Positions 10,901-25,900 of a stretch of DNA of 64,000 nt are shown piece after piece. The stretch is from Mactra quadrangularis (Eukaryota > Mollusca > Bivalvia > Venerida > Mactridae): the NCBI GenBank assembly GCA_025267735.1, contig CM046304.1, positions 23,625,381 through 23,689,380 on the forward strand. Reading direction: 5' to 3'. Within the stretch, counting starts at the first letter, position 1. Each line of letters begins with the position of its first letter. A model generated the notes under the pieces. That model worked only from the letters and a program-made list of their open reading frames with translations. It did not search any database and had not been told where the DNA came from. A program made the translations under genes and the position numbers.

Positions 10901-13900
10901 ATGCTAAGGTCAGTATATTACAATATGTTATCCTTATTATCATCATCATTATCACCATCATCATCATTTCATTATCATCATTACATCATCATCATCATCA
11001 TCCGGTTTATTTTAAACAGGCCGTTGATTATTCCTTTGGTAAGGGTGAGGCCTGTGTGTCAGGTCTGGAACAAAGTCTTCCTCTCCATAATTGGCGATCT
11101 TCAGGGTTGGTTCCATCCATGTTCAGCGCCAGCCAGTCACGCTTAACCAGGTCTTCCCAGGTTAGCTTTGGTCTGCCTTGGCCCCGATGTGCAGTGACGT
11201 ACAAATATCTGACTTGGGAGATCCAGCTTGTGCTACGTTCTACATGGCCAAACCATTTCAGTCTGTTTGTTAGGAGAACATCAGCAATGTCTCTGATTTT
11301 AAGCCGAGACAGGAGATCCTCCAAGAGGACATCATCCTCTGGTTTGACACAGCAGGTCCATCTTATCATGGCTCGGTCATTTCGCTGCAGTCTTTTAAGG
11401 ATGTCGCAGAAGCAGCCCAAGTCTCTGACCCGTGTAGCATGACGCTTCTCACACAGGTTGAGTACACACGACCTCTGGTAGTGATTGGCAGATGCTTGTT
11501 GGTGAGTATGAGGAGGAGTTCTCTGAATTTCTTCCATGCAGAGTTGCAGCGTGTTATGGTTGCAGTTTCACATCCCCCTCCTGCTGATAGAGTGTCTCCT
11601 AGGTAACAGAAGTCTGCTACAACTTCGGGGGTCTCATCTTCCTCTTGAATAGCTGTCAAGGGCCTACCATCGATGGGTCTTACTGAGCCTGTGCATTGAG
11701 GACATCTGTAGTTGGGGTCTGATCTGAGTGGTCCCTTGATTCCACTGCACTTCTTCTGAACCTAACAGGAGCAGTTTGACATTATCACCACCACCACCAT
11801 CATCATTATCATCATCATCATCATTTCATTATCATCATCATCATTTCATTATCACCACCATCATCATGTCACCATCATCATCCATACTTCGATTTGCACA
11901 AATGCAAATTAAATGATATTGTTCTTTGAAGGTAAATTTTGTTTACCTTAATCAGTATGTATTTATTTTGCAACTTCTGCATTGATTGTGATGTTTGAAA
12001 TCAGCCACTAACTGAACTTGGTTAACAAATCTATCAGCTGTGACAAAAAAGCCCTATAATTATGTACATGTGTGTTTAGTGTTTGTAACTCTTAACCATG
12101 ACAGTCGCCTATGATCAAATCAGCGTTAGCTTTCATCTGGCTAAATAACAGAGTATCTATGTCTCTGATTATAACTGATGTCAGAATTTCTGAAGCTAGT
12201 ACATCAAATTGTATTTCGTTAGGGTGTGAAGGATCTGATTTTATTGATAGAGTCACTGAAGCAAGGCCATTAAATTGTAGTGTTGTAGAGTTTGAAGTAA
12301 CTTTTTTTATTTAGATTGTTATTTTACATTCTAATGAAATCTTTAGTTTGATTGATTTCTATGTTACAGCCCAAGGTCATTGTTAGTGCCAATTTTGGTG
12401 TGGAGCCTGGTAAACTGGTTGCCTATAAACCATTATTAGATGGTGCTCTCAAAATGATAGATTTTAAACCACAGAAATGTGTCATATACAACAGACCTGG
12501 TGTAAGTATGGTGTTTTCATTTTCTCCTCAAGGTATCAGCAGTTATCTGAGGTTGGCAGTTGACCATACCATCTTACCATAACTTCCACAATACTGGACT
12601 CCTTGTTTTCCTTCCTTGTTTTAAGGCAGGAAGATCCTTAAGTTATCTGACCAGGGATTCACAAGAGCTAGACTCTTATCCTCGGTAATTTGCCTTCTTT
12701 CTCATTATATGCTACATTTTGTGGTCAGACTGGACCTCATAATGTTCTAATGAAATGGTAACATTGATTTGAAGTCAGCATCCAGATCAAGTTTCAATCA
12801 TGTTGTTGTTTAATCATATTGTTGTTTGCTTGAGCGAGAAACTTAACCCATCTAATTAACAGTCTCAAGAATTAGGAAGATAAGTTGTAAGAAATGGTTT
12901 CTTAATCATACTGAAATAGATTTGTTCACTACAAAAAAGCTACAACAAAACAATAATGGTAGGTCTACTTGTAATATATAGTGGATATCTTGCCTTTAAC
13001 ATAATGGATTTTCTGTTAAAATGTAAATTTGTCATTTTATGCTATATGTGGTATTTATTATTTAGTGTTATTAATGTGTTATTATTCATTTTACTTAATT
13101 TCAGTTTGAGTTTTCTCCCTTGGTGAAAGGTCGAGACTTAGATTATGACTTTGAGATGTCGCAGGCATATCATACTGACTGTGTTCCAGTCTCAGCTACT
13201 GAGCCCTTATATCTACTGTATACATCTGGAACTACTGGTTTACCTAAGGTATATTTTTATAAAATAAATTAAATAAATCAGATGTTGATCTGAATGAATT
13301 AGTAAATAGATTCTTGTTTTTATCTGACTTTTAGGGTAATTTATGACAATGTGCATGTAAGTCTAGTACAAAAGTCCTGTTGCTGAAAAAAATTAAAGCC
13401 ATTCCCAAAATCAAAATGTTTTTCATTAAATTATGTTTCATTTTCTAATGAAATTAAGAATATCAGCTATATGCATAAAGGAACACATTTTTGAAATGAT
13501 TTGTAGGAGTTCAATGTTAGTATTATAAAAAAAATCTAACCATCTACATTTGGTTGTCCTCGGTTGTATTCCTCACACATAATTGCAGTTGGGGGCAAAC
13601 TTTCAATAAATTATTCATTCAGTGTTTTCAGTGCTTTGATTTCTTAAATATGATGTATGTTTATATTCAGGCTGTAGTAAGACCATGTGGAGGCCATGCT
13701 GTAGTATTAAGATGGTCAATGTGGAATATATATGGTATTAAACCTGGTGAGGTCAGTATATTATACAGTCTACGAAATTAGAGTGTCCATTTGCCCGGGA
13801 CAACTACTTTTTTGTTCGGGTAACCAACAATTTCTTTTGGGCGACCAAAATTCTACAAATGAGATATAGTGCTTACTCTAAAATTGATCTGTTCAGACAC

Positions 13901-16900
13901 CCACTTTCCTATCCTAGTTTTGTAGACTGTTAGTTAAATCACTCATACTATTTTACACTTGATTACTAGGGGTGTAACGGTTAACCGATATACCGGTTAA
14001 TATTGCAATACGACTTCTGACGGTTTTTAACCGATTCGTTTTTCTCTGAACTGGTTTTTCTAGTCATGTTCCATACTGATTGTTTTTATCAGAATCTGAA
14101 ATTTAAATGTTTGAATTAATGTTAAAATGTGTTCGGGAACTTGAAATATTTTTCGTAAAGTGAGATAATAAATATCTTTGTAAGTCCATTCAAAACCTAT
14201 TTTTATTACTTATTCAAACATTTGCGTAATACGTGTAGATCATTTGAAAATACAAATATCTATGTACAATGTTGATAAAATTAAGACGATGCACGTGCAT
14301 TAATTTATGCTATGCGTGTATGTGCAAAGCATAATAATATGTATTGCAATATATTGCAATACGGGTTTCATGTATTGCAATTTATTGCAATACGGTTTCT
14401 ACCATATTGTTACACCCCTATTGATTACCCACCAATCTAGTCAGCTCAGTCTATAGCAAATTTGACTACAAATCGAGATTCAGTGGTTGATTTTAGGGCG
14501 GAATTATTAAATGAAGTTGTTTATGCTATATTTTCTATGGCAGGTACATTTTTGTGTACTGACTACCTCTATATCTAGTAAGACAGTTGTAAATCACTGT
14601 TAAGAGCACTGCTTAAAGTGTACAAATTTACTTCTGATGATATTTTGTTTGAGAAAATAATTCTACAGATGGTGATAAGAATCGTTTCAAAAAGTTAAAG
14701 TCTAGAAGAAAACAAGTTAATGCACACTCTGTACTCATCCTTAACTGTAATTTGTTTTCTATAATTTTCTAAAATTTAGTCATGTGATGTGTGGATATGC
14801 CAATGTTGATATGAAGTTTCTCATTTTTTTTTTGGCATAGAAATTCTTGTATTTGGATTTGGAATGGGAATTTTTTTTATTTTATTAAGATACAGTTTAA
14901 AATCAGGACTAACCTTGTCTCTCATATGCAAGATTGTTTTCTTCATTTTAAGTATATTTGTTTTTACAGAAAAGTACCACTTTACGGCTGACTGGAAAAT
15001 GCGGTCACTTTTTCCCTGTCCTGCTTTTTTGTGCACAAATTCAATGGCCACATGTCTCGAAACGAATTACAGCCATTTTTTTGGTCCCTAAATCCAAAGT
15101 ACGACAATTTTATGTTCCCAACTACAGTCAGGTACAAATAGATTCGTATTCAAACTTAACTAAATGTATTGATATTGTAGGTATGGTGGTCAGCCTCTGA
15201 TCTAGGTTGGATTGTTGGTCATTCTTATATAGCATATGCTCCATTATTAAATGGTAACACTACAGTATTGTTTGAGGTAAGAACACACTTTCACATTAAC
15301 TTACCCTCATGTTGTGTGTGATATGAAATGAAATTTTGAGACATGAATGATTCCTCTTACATACTTTTCATGTAAATTGTAGTTGTACATTAGCTATCTA
15401 TTGTTCTTTGAACTATGTCAAGCCATGGTAATGGGGAACGTTTCCATCATAGCTAATATTGTTTTTATGTTGTATTCCAACTTGAAAAAAAGCTTGTATT
15501 TTGTGTCTTGTACCATTAAAAAAATGACATATTTTGCCATTGAATAAAAAATTCATGATACATGTGTATATCACATATTGCATGATAAGTTTTTAGCATG
15601 TTGACATTGTGCATGTTAATATATGTTAGTGACTTTGATATCCTAAAGTTTTTATGCAAACATACCTATCCCAAGAGAAAGTCACTGAATGACTTTTCTT
15701 TTGAAGGAAAGTTAATTGATGATACTGTGAAATAATGGAAAGGTTTAATTAAACATATGAGTATGAAAGTTATTTGATTTGCCACTCTTTTAAATTAAAT
15801 ATTTATCAAATGCTTACTTTGACAAGAAGTCTGTATTTAGGGAACAGGTTTTACATTAGCACTCATGTTTTTTTGATTTTCTAATCATGATGTTTGCATC
15901 CTTGCAAGTTCACTTTATTCAGCTGTGTTTACATTATAATGTTTAAATATTCAAAAAAAGGGAACTTAATGAATATATTTCAGGGTAAACCTGTGGGAAC
16001 TCCTGATCCAGGTGTATATTTTAGAATAATCAAAGAGCACAATGTTGCTGGTTTATTTGTGGCCCCTACTGCATTAAGGGCCATTAGAAGAGAGGTATGA
16101 ATTTTTTAAAACATATGTTGTGATACTTGTGATTCAATTATTGTAAATACAGTAGTATTTCAATTGAAAAGTTAATATTTTTTCTAGCTTGACTACTTGC
16201 AGAAAGGAAGAAAGAATAGAATGTTTGTCAATTTTGAAAAAAAAGATTTCAAAAAATTTTTGTAACAAGCTCAGAAAATGACATTTTCACTTGTTGCTAT
16301 GCCACTCTTGAAAATGAGTTTTTTGAGCTCACTCCATGTAATAAATATTGACCTTGCACCAAAGTCATCATATTTCCTTTTTCTTTTGGTTATTGTCTGG
16401 TCTATATATACTTGAACAGATATTACCCTGAATGTATTATGTACTGTGATATGTTTTATAGGACCCTGAAGGCGAGTTTGGCAAGAAGTTTATGCCTCTA
16501 CCAACGTAAGTAATTTATTACTTTGATAACTTCATTTTGACCTCCTTATGTATACCAGCAGTTGTAAAAGTGCATACATTTGTATAATGAGTTTATCAAC
16601 CAATTTTAGCAAAAATATAACTACTAGTAAATTCAATAAGTATTACGATTTTGTAATTGTTTTTATTCTCTCAGGTCAAAATGAACAAGCTTTACTTGAT
16701 GCAGCCATCACCTTAACATTTTTTAGCACCAGCCCAATTTATAATATTATGTAGTTAAGGACAAAAAATCAACTAGCCAAACTATGTGGAATAAGTAATT
16801 TTCACAAGCTCAAATCTATTTTCACAAGTCCCAGGTTGGAGGATAGTGAATTAAGGCTCTACTTTTTAAACAGTCGCAAAAATTTAGGACAATAGTATTC

Positions 16901-19900
16901 TGCTCTTACCCTTAAATTTTTTTGTAATTTTTGCACCACCATCCCCCACACTTGACAATCCTGTAACTTGCATTTATAATATTTGTATTTATAAAAACCA
17001 ATTCTTAACTTTTAAAATTATACCGACATGTTGTATTCATGTATTTATGTTATAATTTGTTCACATGTATTTACAATGTAAACTGTGACATAATAAAAGA
17101 TATGTTCTGTTCTGTTCTGACTGTTGATGCAATTCAGGATGTACCATCTTATTATTACCATTATTATTGATACTTAATACTGGAAGCTATTATTTTAGCA
17201 TCTTTTTCAAATAAATACATATTCAGTGCTTTAAGTGCTTTGATATTATTTTTTCTACTTTAAGTATAGAGTTCATGTTTACTTGTTTTACAGATTTAGA
17301 AATATGTTTGTTGCTGGTGAACATTGTGATAGAGAGACAATGGAATGGACAAAGAATGTTTTTGATTGTCCAGTGTTAGATAATTGGTGGCAGACAGGTA
17401 CACCATACAATGTTTCTTTTATTTTAAAAAATGACATGATCATCTGAAATAATTGAATATCACGATTCTGAATCAATTTACATTGGTCCCTGACTTCAAG
17501 CGAGTAAATTAAAGTCTAAAAGCATTTGACGCATGAAAGATAAAAAATGGTTATTATCATGATTGTTTGTATATTACAGAAACTGGTTGGGCTATAACAT
17601 CAACCTGTGTTGGACTAGGTATGAATCTATATCCTACACCTGGTGTTACAGGCAAACCTGTACCAGGATGGAATGGTATGTACTAAGTTAATGTTTTAAA
17701 TTACTGAACTCTCTTGTTTTATATTTGACATTACTGTCAGCAATATTTAGCTCACCTGAGCTTAAAAAGTATTATAGGAAATGTAAAAAATTCTTTTTTA
17801 AACTTGCAAAGCCCAGAGCTTCCTTATTTGTCATAACATTGATATCCTCAGCAAAGTTTGTTCGAGTTATGCCCCCTGAGGTTACATTGGCCCAGCTCAA
17901 GGGATCACTTGCCTGGTAAGCTAAGATGTTAGCTTGCCTAACTACTTATCTAGACTCTAGGACTTGTGTTAGATTTCCTAGAGTGACCTACACGTCTTTA
18001 TGGAGTTGGTTAATGAAAACAATAGCCATACACTTCGAGGGATGCCCGCAAGACTGTAGTAACTTGCTCTTTCATGCAATGCACTTACAAAACTCTTGCG
18101 TGCAACCCTCGACTTTGAATCAAGGTTTGTGCTTATTACTGGTAAAAACTTAGGCCAAGAGCTATAAACCTGTCCAGGGACAACCAGTTAGATGACTGAC
18201 AGCTACATGTATGATGATGTACTATATGACTGAAAAATTGCCCATCAAGTGGCAAGAAGAAGAATGCAAGATAGATTACCAAGTTTTTTTCCCCACACAT
18301 GATTGTTTTTGCTGGGAAGGCAAACTTTCTTGTAAACCAGAGTTACATCAGTTTTTTTTATGTTTTTCAGCCAAAGTTGTAAAGAATGATATGGAAACAG
18401 AAACTGCTGATTTAGAACTTGGACAAATTGTAGTGAAGTAAGTAAAGTGTTCTATACATCAAAGTTTTTTTAAATATTTAATGTATAATTGAACCTTCCA
18501 AGCAATATACAAGTAATAAAAGTGCAATAGCAAAACAATGATTTACTTGTTAAACCACAAGAAGTGCATTTATATGTATTGTGTTACATTTTATGAGCTG
18601 TACTTAATTTAACTAGACTCCATGTATGGAAGGGTATGAAGCTACCACATTAGTTGAAAAATGTATGAAACATTATTAGTTTCATAATGCCATAAATGCC
18701 CTAACGAGTAATATTGCTATTTTTTCTTTCAGACTACCTCTTCCTCCAGGGTCATTTAGTACTTTATGGGAAAATGATTATAGATTTGAAAATACTTATT
18801 TTGATTTAAAAAAGGTAAGGAAACATATTGAGGGCTGAACAGAACACTATCGTAACTCCCTTTATATTCATATGGAGTTACAGTAGTGTTTCATTCAGCC
18901 CTTGATATGCACTTATCACGATAAAAGGCTTATTAACATACTTTTATAAGCACTGGACATTGGGTCCAGTAAAAGGTTTATTGGATCAAAATTGTTTTTA
19001 ATGAATTGTTTGAATATGCTGTCCATTTAATGCTTAACTCTTATAATCCTAAAATTGAATAGTTTTAGGTGGACCATCTACAGTGTCCAAAGACTGCTAA
19101 AATGCTTCTGCAATATGATCTGAGTACATTGCTATGACTCTCAATATTTTTGTATTTTGAAAACAAGATTCTTTTGTGTTTTTTTACGAGTCGCTGGTTG
19201 ACAATCTATATATAGCATGAATCACAAATTTTTATAAAAAGTACACTGGTTAATTCATGTAACAGGCATATTTTATTAGCATTTATTATGAAATGTTTTA
19301 TTTTAGAATTTATATAATACAATGGATTCTGGATATAGAGATAAAGATGGTTATATAGCTGTGATGTCACGGTCTGATGATGTCATCAACGTGGCTGGAC
19401 ATAGATTATCATCAGGGGCTATTGAAGAGGTAAGATTTATGTTCATACTTTCCTATAGTTCAGTAGCAAACCATCATATTTTGAATTTCTAAGGACCACA
19501 ACATGAGTCACATATCAAACTTTTCAGGACAGTCTGAAGTTTAGCCAGCATAAAATAAAAACTTATGGTACTAAAAGGGACCTACATACCTTTTATGTGT
19601 TATGGTCATAATATACCTTCTAAAGTCATTCATTCTTGCCTTTGAAAGTCTGTATGAAGACGAGCAGTTCTCAGCCAATGCAAAAATATTAGATTTTATC
19701 TGATGCTGGTATAAAAGTTTTGCTTACTTTTATTCGGAACTAAACATTGTGTTGTTTGTCAGTGCTACCAGTACTTTGATTTATTTTCAGGCTATAATAG
19801 ATAGTCCATATATTGCTGAGGCTGCAGTGATTGGTGTACCTGATGAATTAAAGGGACAGGTACCTCTTGGACTCTGTGTACCAAAACATGGTTAGTATAT

Positions 19901-22900
19901 TAATGTATCTTTAATTTCTCATTTTATTAAGTCCCATTCAAGCTACTTAAAGCTTAAAGTTGCTGGTTCTTAGATTCAACTTGAATATCAACTTTTCTAA
20001 AACTCTCTAAGTTGCGTTGAAACATTTTGGGTGCAGTCCAGTAGTATTCTGATAATTTTTTTAAGCAAATTGCATTACAATTGTAGAAAATGGTGGTTTT
20101 AAGTTTAAAAAAACTTCCCTGTTAGATATGGTACTAGAGTATATATGTTGATTTTTTTACTGAGTTTTATTTTATATAAGTCACAATCTATAGGTCAGTT
20201 TGTCTTAAAATATTAAGTATTCATTTTTGTAACACAATTATAGACACTGACTTGTCATATTTAAAATATCAAAAACATTTAGCCAAATCTGTGAGCATTT
20301 TTTATATTTACTGCTTTTTATTGATTATTCAGTGAAAGGAGGTAATGATATCACCCAATATAATATATAGGATTAAAGTTTTGTTTAATTGTATTCAACT
20401 GTCAGTGGGGCATACATTAACTTCGCTGATTTAAATCAAATTTTATCAATTGTGAATTCATAAGTACTGTAGTGAATATTCAAATCAACAGTTTAATGTA
20501 TGTGCCTGTGACAGTTGAATAGAATTTAATATTTCTCATCGTATAAGTGGAAATTTCTGTTGGATGCAAATTTTGTCTTGCTTCAAAAATATGGTGTGTT
20601 TTTATTTCTGCGGCGTAAATTTTGCAGTCTCCAAAAACTGGATATAATTTCTGCAACTCGACTGAGGACAGTAAAATAGAGTTCCAATTGAGATTTCTAC
20701 AAATATGGTTTTATATTTTAACACAACTTGTCTGTGGCGTGTTCAATTACACAAAATGTTACAGAACGTTGCATAACGATACATTCGGAACTCCTTGGCC
20801 ATTCGCTGCGAATAACCTAATCTAATACACAAATATGAGATCGTTAAGGCAATGAGTGATGTTGCAAAATTTATGGACTAAAAACGAAACATCACTCAAT
20901 GCCTAAAGGATCATATATTTGTTTACTTTAACACTGGTAGTTTCAAAATAGAGTCTAAATATGTCCGAGATTATTCGCAGCGAATGGTTGAGGAGTTCCA
21001 AATGTATCATTACGGAACGTTTTGTAACGTTCCCGGTAACTGAACGCAGGGCTGAACTCTATTGAAACCACTGGTGCCAGAGTCCATAAGTTATGATCAT
21101 AAAACAACATATTGTATACTTTATGTAAGGAAGTGTACATGTATACTAGGGGGGGGGGCTATACACAAGGTTTTGGTTATTTAATGATCTCATCATCTTG
21201 GGCTTTTGACCATCAGTATTCTTTGATTTTGTGAATACATTTGACAGCTTGTTATGTAATTATATACCTACACATTGTATATATGTACTTTTATTGTTTA
21301 GTTATACACATATTGTACTGTTCTTTTATTATATATCTAATAAATCTAACCAATCAACAATCTGCATTTGTACCACGTGACCGTCCAATATATTCTCTTT
21401 TTGGATTTTTGTATTGGACGGTTGGGTACATGAGTACTAAACGATGCTAGTCTGGTTTCTGATTTAAATCTTTAACGAATTGAAGACGAAAGTAAACAAA
21501 AGATATATAATAAAAAGGTTATTATACATTTTACTGTACAATACGGAATATATTTGGACTCGTACTCAGCTTGAAAAAGTCATATTGGACAAGCCGATAA
21601 GCTGTGTTCTCGTCCAAATATACTTCTGTATTGTACAGTGAAATGTATAATATTCTATAATTATTAATTGTTTATAATTGATTGTAAGTTCTTAATATTT
21701 TAACATCTTGTAGAAAGATTACCATAAAAATATCAATGTACTTATTAGTCAAGTTTCTGTTATGTATGCTGACATTTCAATATTTTGTGGGCTTAGTGCA
21801 AAATGGTCGTAACTCACTTTTTTTTAAATTAAGTTATGACCATTTTGTGCTTAGCCAGCAATTAGTACTATTAGGCCACAACAAATTGATCATTATCTTC
21901 TATGGATTCGCTCGCACCTTAATTTTGACTGTTTTTACAAAAAATATATTTTTATTTCCTCGCTCGCACATAAAAATTTGGTCAAACCTCTATATAAAGC
22001 AACTGAATTAAGATATTTTTTTTTTCTTCGCTCGCCTCTTTTTTTTTCTAGAAAAATCCGTAGAACATATCATCAATTTGTTGTGGCCTTACCCCTTGGT
22101 TCTAAAACCTTTCAGCCTTACTATGAGTAGTTTAAACTTCATGGGACTCAATTTAGATATATTCTTTTTTGTTTTTACACATAATATTAATGGTGTTTAG
22201 ATGGTGAGTATTCTGATGCTAGGGTCTATATATTTTATTTATCCTACTGCAAATTGACCTTTTAGAGGACAATATACTGACAAAATAAACTCTTGACATT
22301 TATCCAGTCAGTTATTTAATTATTTTATAAGTTCAAGATGCCAATGTGTAATAACAGAAGTAAAATATCATGTCTTTAGATTTCAGTTTTAAATGTTACA
22401 CCCCTGCAATACCCATATCGCTCAAATTTTGAAATAACAAACATATAAAGGCTGGTACTTATTTTTCGTAGTTTCATGTAAATATATTCCTGTTAGAATT
22501 CTCCGATAAGTTGCAAAAGTCTTGTAAATGTATGTTTTAAACTTGGTATCCTGTAGGTCTGATAATCTGAGTCATCAAAAGTTAAAATCATGAATCCTCT
22601 AAAATGCAGTAGGATAAAATATTAGGCTTGTGTCATTCTGTACTAGAGTTGACAGAACTAGTTTCCTGAAGCATTATTTGACTTGTCAAGCCTCATGGAG
22701 TAAACCTGTTGCAATTTTGCCAGATTAATGATGACAGCTCATAATGACACTAGCCTAATATTCTCTATATAGATTCCTATTGTTGATATCAGATGGTGTG
22801 TTTCTGTTATGATTTTGTTGTACAGTAAAGTTCCTCTATAAAGACCACCTATGTCAATAACAAATTATGCAAATTTTGACAATTTCAAAGTCCTAAATGC

Positions 22901-25900
22901 TTAATTTGAGAATAAAAGGGTCCCTCTAAGTAAGACAATTTTACTATTTACAAGATCAATTTTGATGGTTCTCATGAACTTAACTGTACATTTCCTCCAT
23001 GCCAACCCTTACTGAATGCAATCTCATTTAAATCAGCACCTATGTACATTACAGCAATACCAAATCTTGCTATAATTTGTCTCAGCTTTGTACTGAATGA
23101 TTGCCTAGCTTCAGTTCAAAATGCGCCCCAAGCTTCAGTTCTAAGTGCGTCCCAATTTTGTAAGTATTTGCTTTACAGGTGCTTGGCTGCATTAGAAAAA
23201 ATCCAGAGTTCTGAATTTAAGGTTTTTTATTACATTAAGTTAGAGAGCTTCTTATAGTGTCTTATAACCATGTTGTCTGCTAATGTGCGTTATTGAAATT
23301 CTTTTGTGTTTGAAATGTCATGTCAATTAAATGACGATTAGCTTATCTAAAACCTGTAGAATTTCAACACTGATTGTGTTCAGGTAACATGAGACTACAG
23401 GAAAACATACAAAACCTATAAGGGGAAGTCTTATCTTGAAATAATTTTTCTAACAGTTACAAAGTAAAACAGTTGACTTTCTGGTATTTGTTGTGTGCTT
23501 TGTTTGTTGAATATTGAGTTTTGTTTTGCTTATACATTTGTATTTTTGTTTTGTTTATAATGTTTTTATGCATGAACATTTTCTCTGGATGCTTTTTTCT
23601 GGGAACAATAGTTAAGAAAGCTGTTTTTGCTTGTCATTTAGAATGTATTCACTCTGACTCAAGCAATGATTTTTTTTTGCATTCATAATTTAAAATATTA
23701 AAGAAGAAACTATTACAATTGCTTTGACTGCTTTATCAAAAACAACATGTTTTTTTTTCAATATGACTTAATTGTAACCATTCACTTACACTTATATGTT
23801 TAATGTTAGAGAAAATAAAATGTGTTGAAAACATAAGGTTTTCTATAAGGACTTTTAAATAATGCCATCTTAGATTAGAAATGAAGTAATGATATACTTG
23901 TGTATATAAAAACCTATGTCTTAGCCCAGAAACACATGGAAGAAACTATCTGTTTCATTGTTTAACAATATTTCTTTAATTTTCACTCTTGGGCCTAGAA
24001 ATGATATTCACATTAGTGACTGCACCACTGTAAGTGATTATTCTAGAACTCGAAAATCTGACAGGTAGGCTAGAAAAAGGGACATTCGGAACACCCTCGA
24101 CCTTTTATGAATGAATAATCTCGGAAGGATTTGTGGGGGGGTCTTCACTGGATTTTGGTGATTTTACTACCTACGCGAGGCGAAGCACGTAATGGTGACA
24201 CAAAATAGTTCTTGTAGTATACACACAGATCTTTGTCTAAACATATTTATTTGTTTTAAATTGAATCAAATATTGTTCATCGGTACCATTGAAATGAGTA
24301 ATTTCAAATTTACAGACTAAAAACGAAACTTCAGTCATTGCCTAAACAATCGTATACTTGTTTACATAGTTTCAAAATGGCGCCTAAATATGTCCGAGGT
24401 TATTTGTAGCGAATGGCCGAGGATGTTCGGAATGGAAAAAGGGACAGGGTTTATCAAAGGGTTGATGGCTCAAAAATAAAAATTTCTGCTTAGGGAGAAG
24501 TATAAAAGGGTGACGAGCAAGAGAAAGGATAGGGTGCAGTGCCCTGCTATTCTTCTTAAAAAATTATCTAACTTACAAAATTATGTTTCTAAGTTCACTC
24601 GATGAAACAAAAGTCAATGGACAAATACTGGAGTTCTCTATTACATATATGTGAAATATTCTTGTTTTGTAGGTATGGGTATATCTGAAGAAGAAATAAG
24701 ACAGAATGTGATACAACATGTACGAGATAGCATAGGGCCGGTAGCCAGTTTTAAACTTGCTATACTGGTTCCTAAACTACCTAAAACTAGATCTGGTAAA
24801 ATTGCAAGAAATACAATAGCTGCAATGGCTGCTGGGAAACCATTTAAGGTTAGTGGAAGTCTTTCCATTTAAATACGAGGGATGATCCAGAAATAACCGG
24901 ACTGCTAATGCAGCGGCAACAAATTTTACAGCACATACTTAAAATATACAACACAAGAAAGGTCATTTATTTAGCAATGAAAGGCTATAAAATCATATTT
25001 CTATCAGATATATTACCACCACAATACACAAAAATACAACACAGGGTAAGCGCTTGCGGCGCAAGCCAAATCTTATACGACGACGTCATCAACGTCATTA
25101 ATGCGACAAGAAGGTATAGTTTATACTCTAACGATAAACTGTTTTTCATCAGATATATTTAAATTTTATCTATATATATATTAGACTACACACGTTTGAC
25201 ATGTGTATTTCTTGTGTAAGAAATCTCTAAATTGTTCCTTAACTCGAATGAAAAAGCTCTGCGCATTGTCACTCTTCCGTCTTTTTCTAGAATGCCAGAC
25301 ACACTCGAAGTTAACGTCGTTTGTTCATCCTTTAATTAACAAGACCGAACTCCAAAATTAAGCCGGCTCTATTTATCTGAAAACAATTTGAGTTACTCAA
25401 AAACTAGTGTACGGCTAATACTGTTCATATGAGAAATAGTTAAATCGTATTAAACATCTCTGTCGGAGATTCTCCTTCTTGCTGATAAAATCGTACTAAC
25501 GCGTAAAAATTACTGTAATTAGACGACAACATTTTTTAGCGTTGTACGTTGCAACAATGGATGCTTGTTACTCGATTTCTTTTTAGTCTATTATCCAAAT
25601 GACGTCAAAATTTGACCCAACGTTGCTACTGTGTAAAGTTACGTTTTGGCGAAATTTGAACATTTTGATTTATTTTGTTAGTTCACGGCAAAGCATAATC
25701 TAACCGTCTAATGTCATGTAATTTGAGCTGCGGCGCCTCAGCGTTTCCATAGTTATTAAAGAATAGTTCGCTACGGACTGGATTATGATTTGTGTGTTAT
25801 ATTTCTCCCATTCAACAAAGAGTGTTTGCTTTTTCTTTTGGTGTATAATTTATATATGTGCCGTAAATATTGTTGTCTCTAGGTTACCAGTCCGGATATT

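Noticed and set aside
10726..11442. 238-codon plus-strand frame
   Set aside because: ACSS3 exon 3 followed by read-through into a microsatellite and the antisense of a LINE.
22837..22900. Pogo-type terminus (TACAGTAAAGTTCCTCTATA)
   Set aside because: No partner end and no duplication; the same applies to 62848 and 63418.
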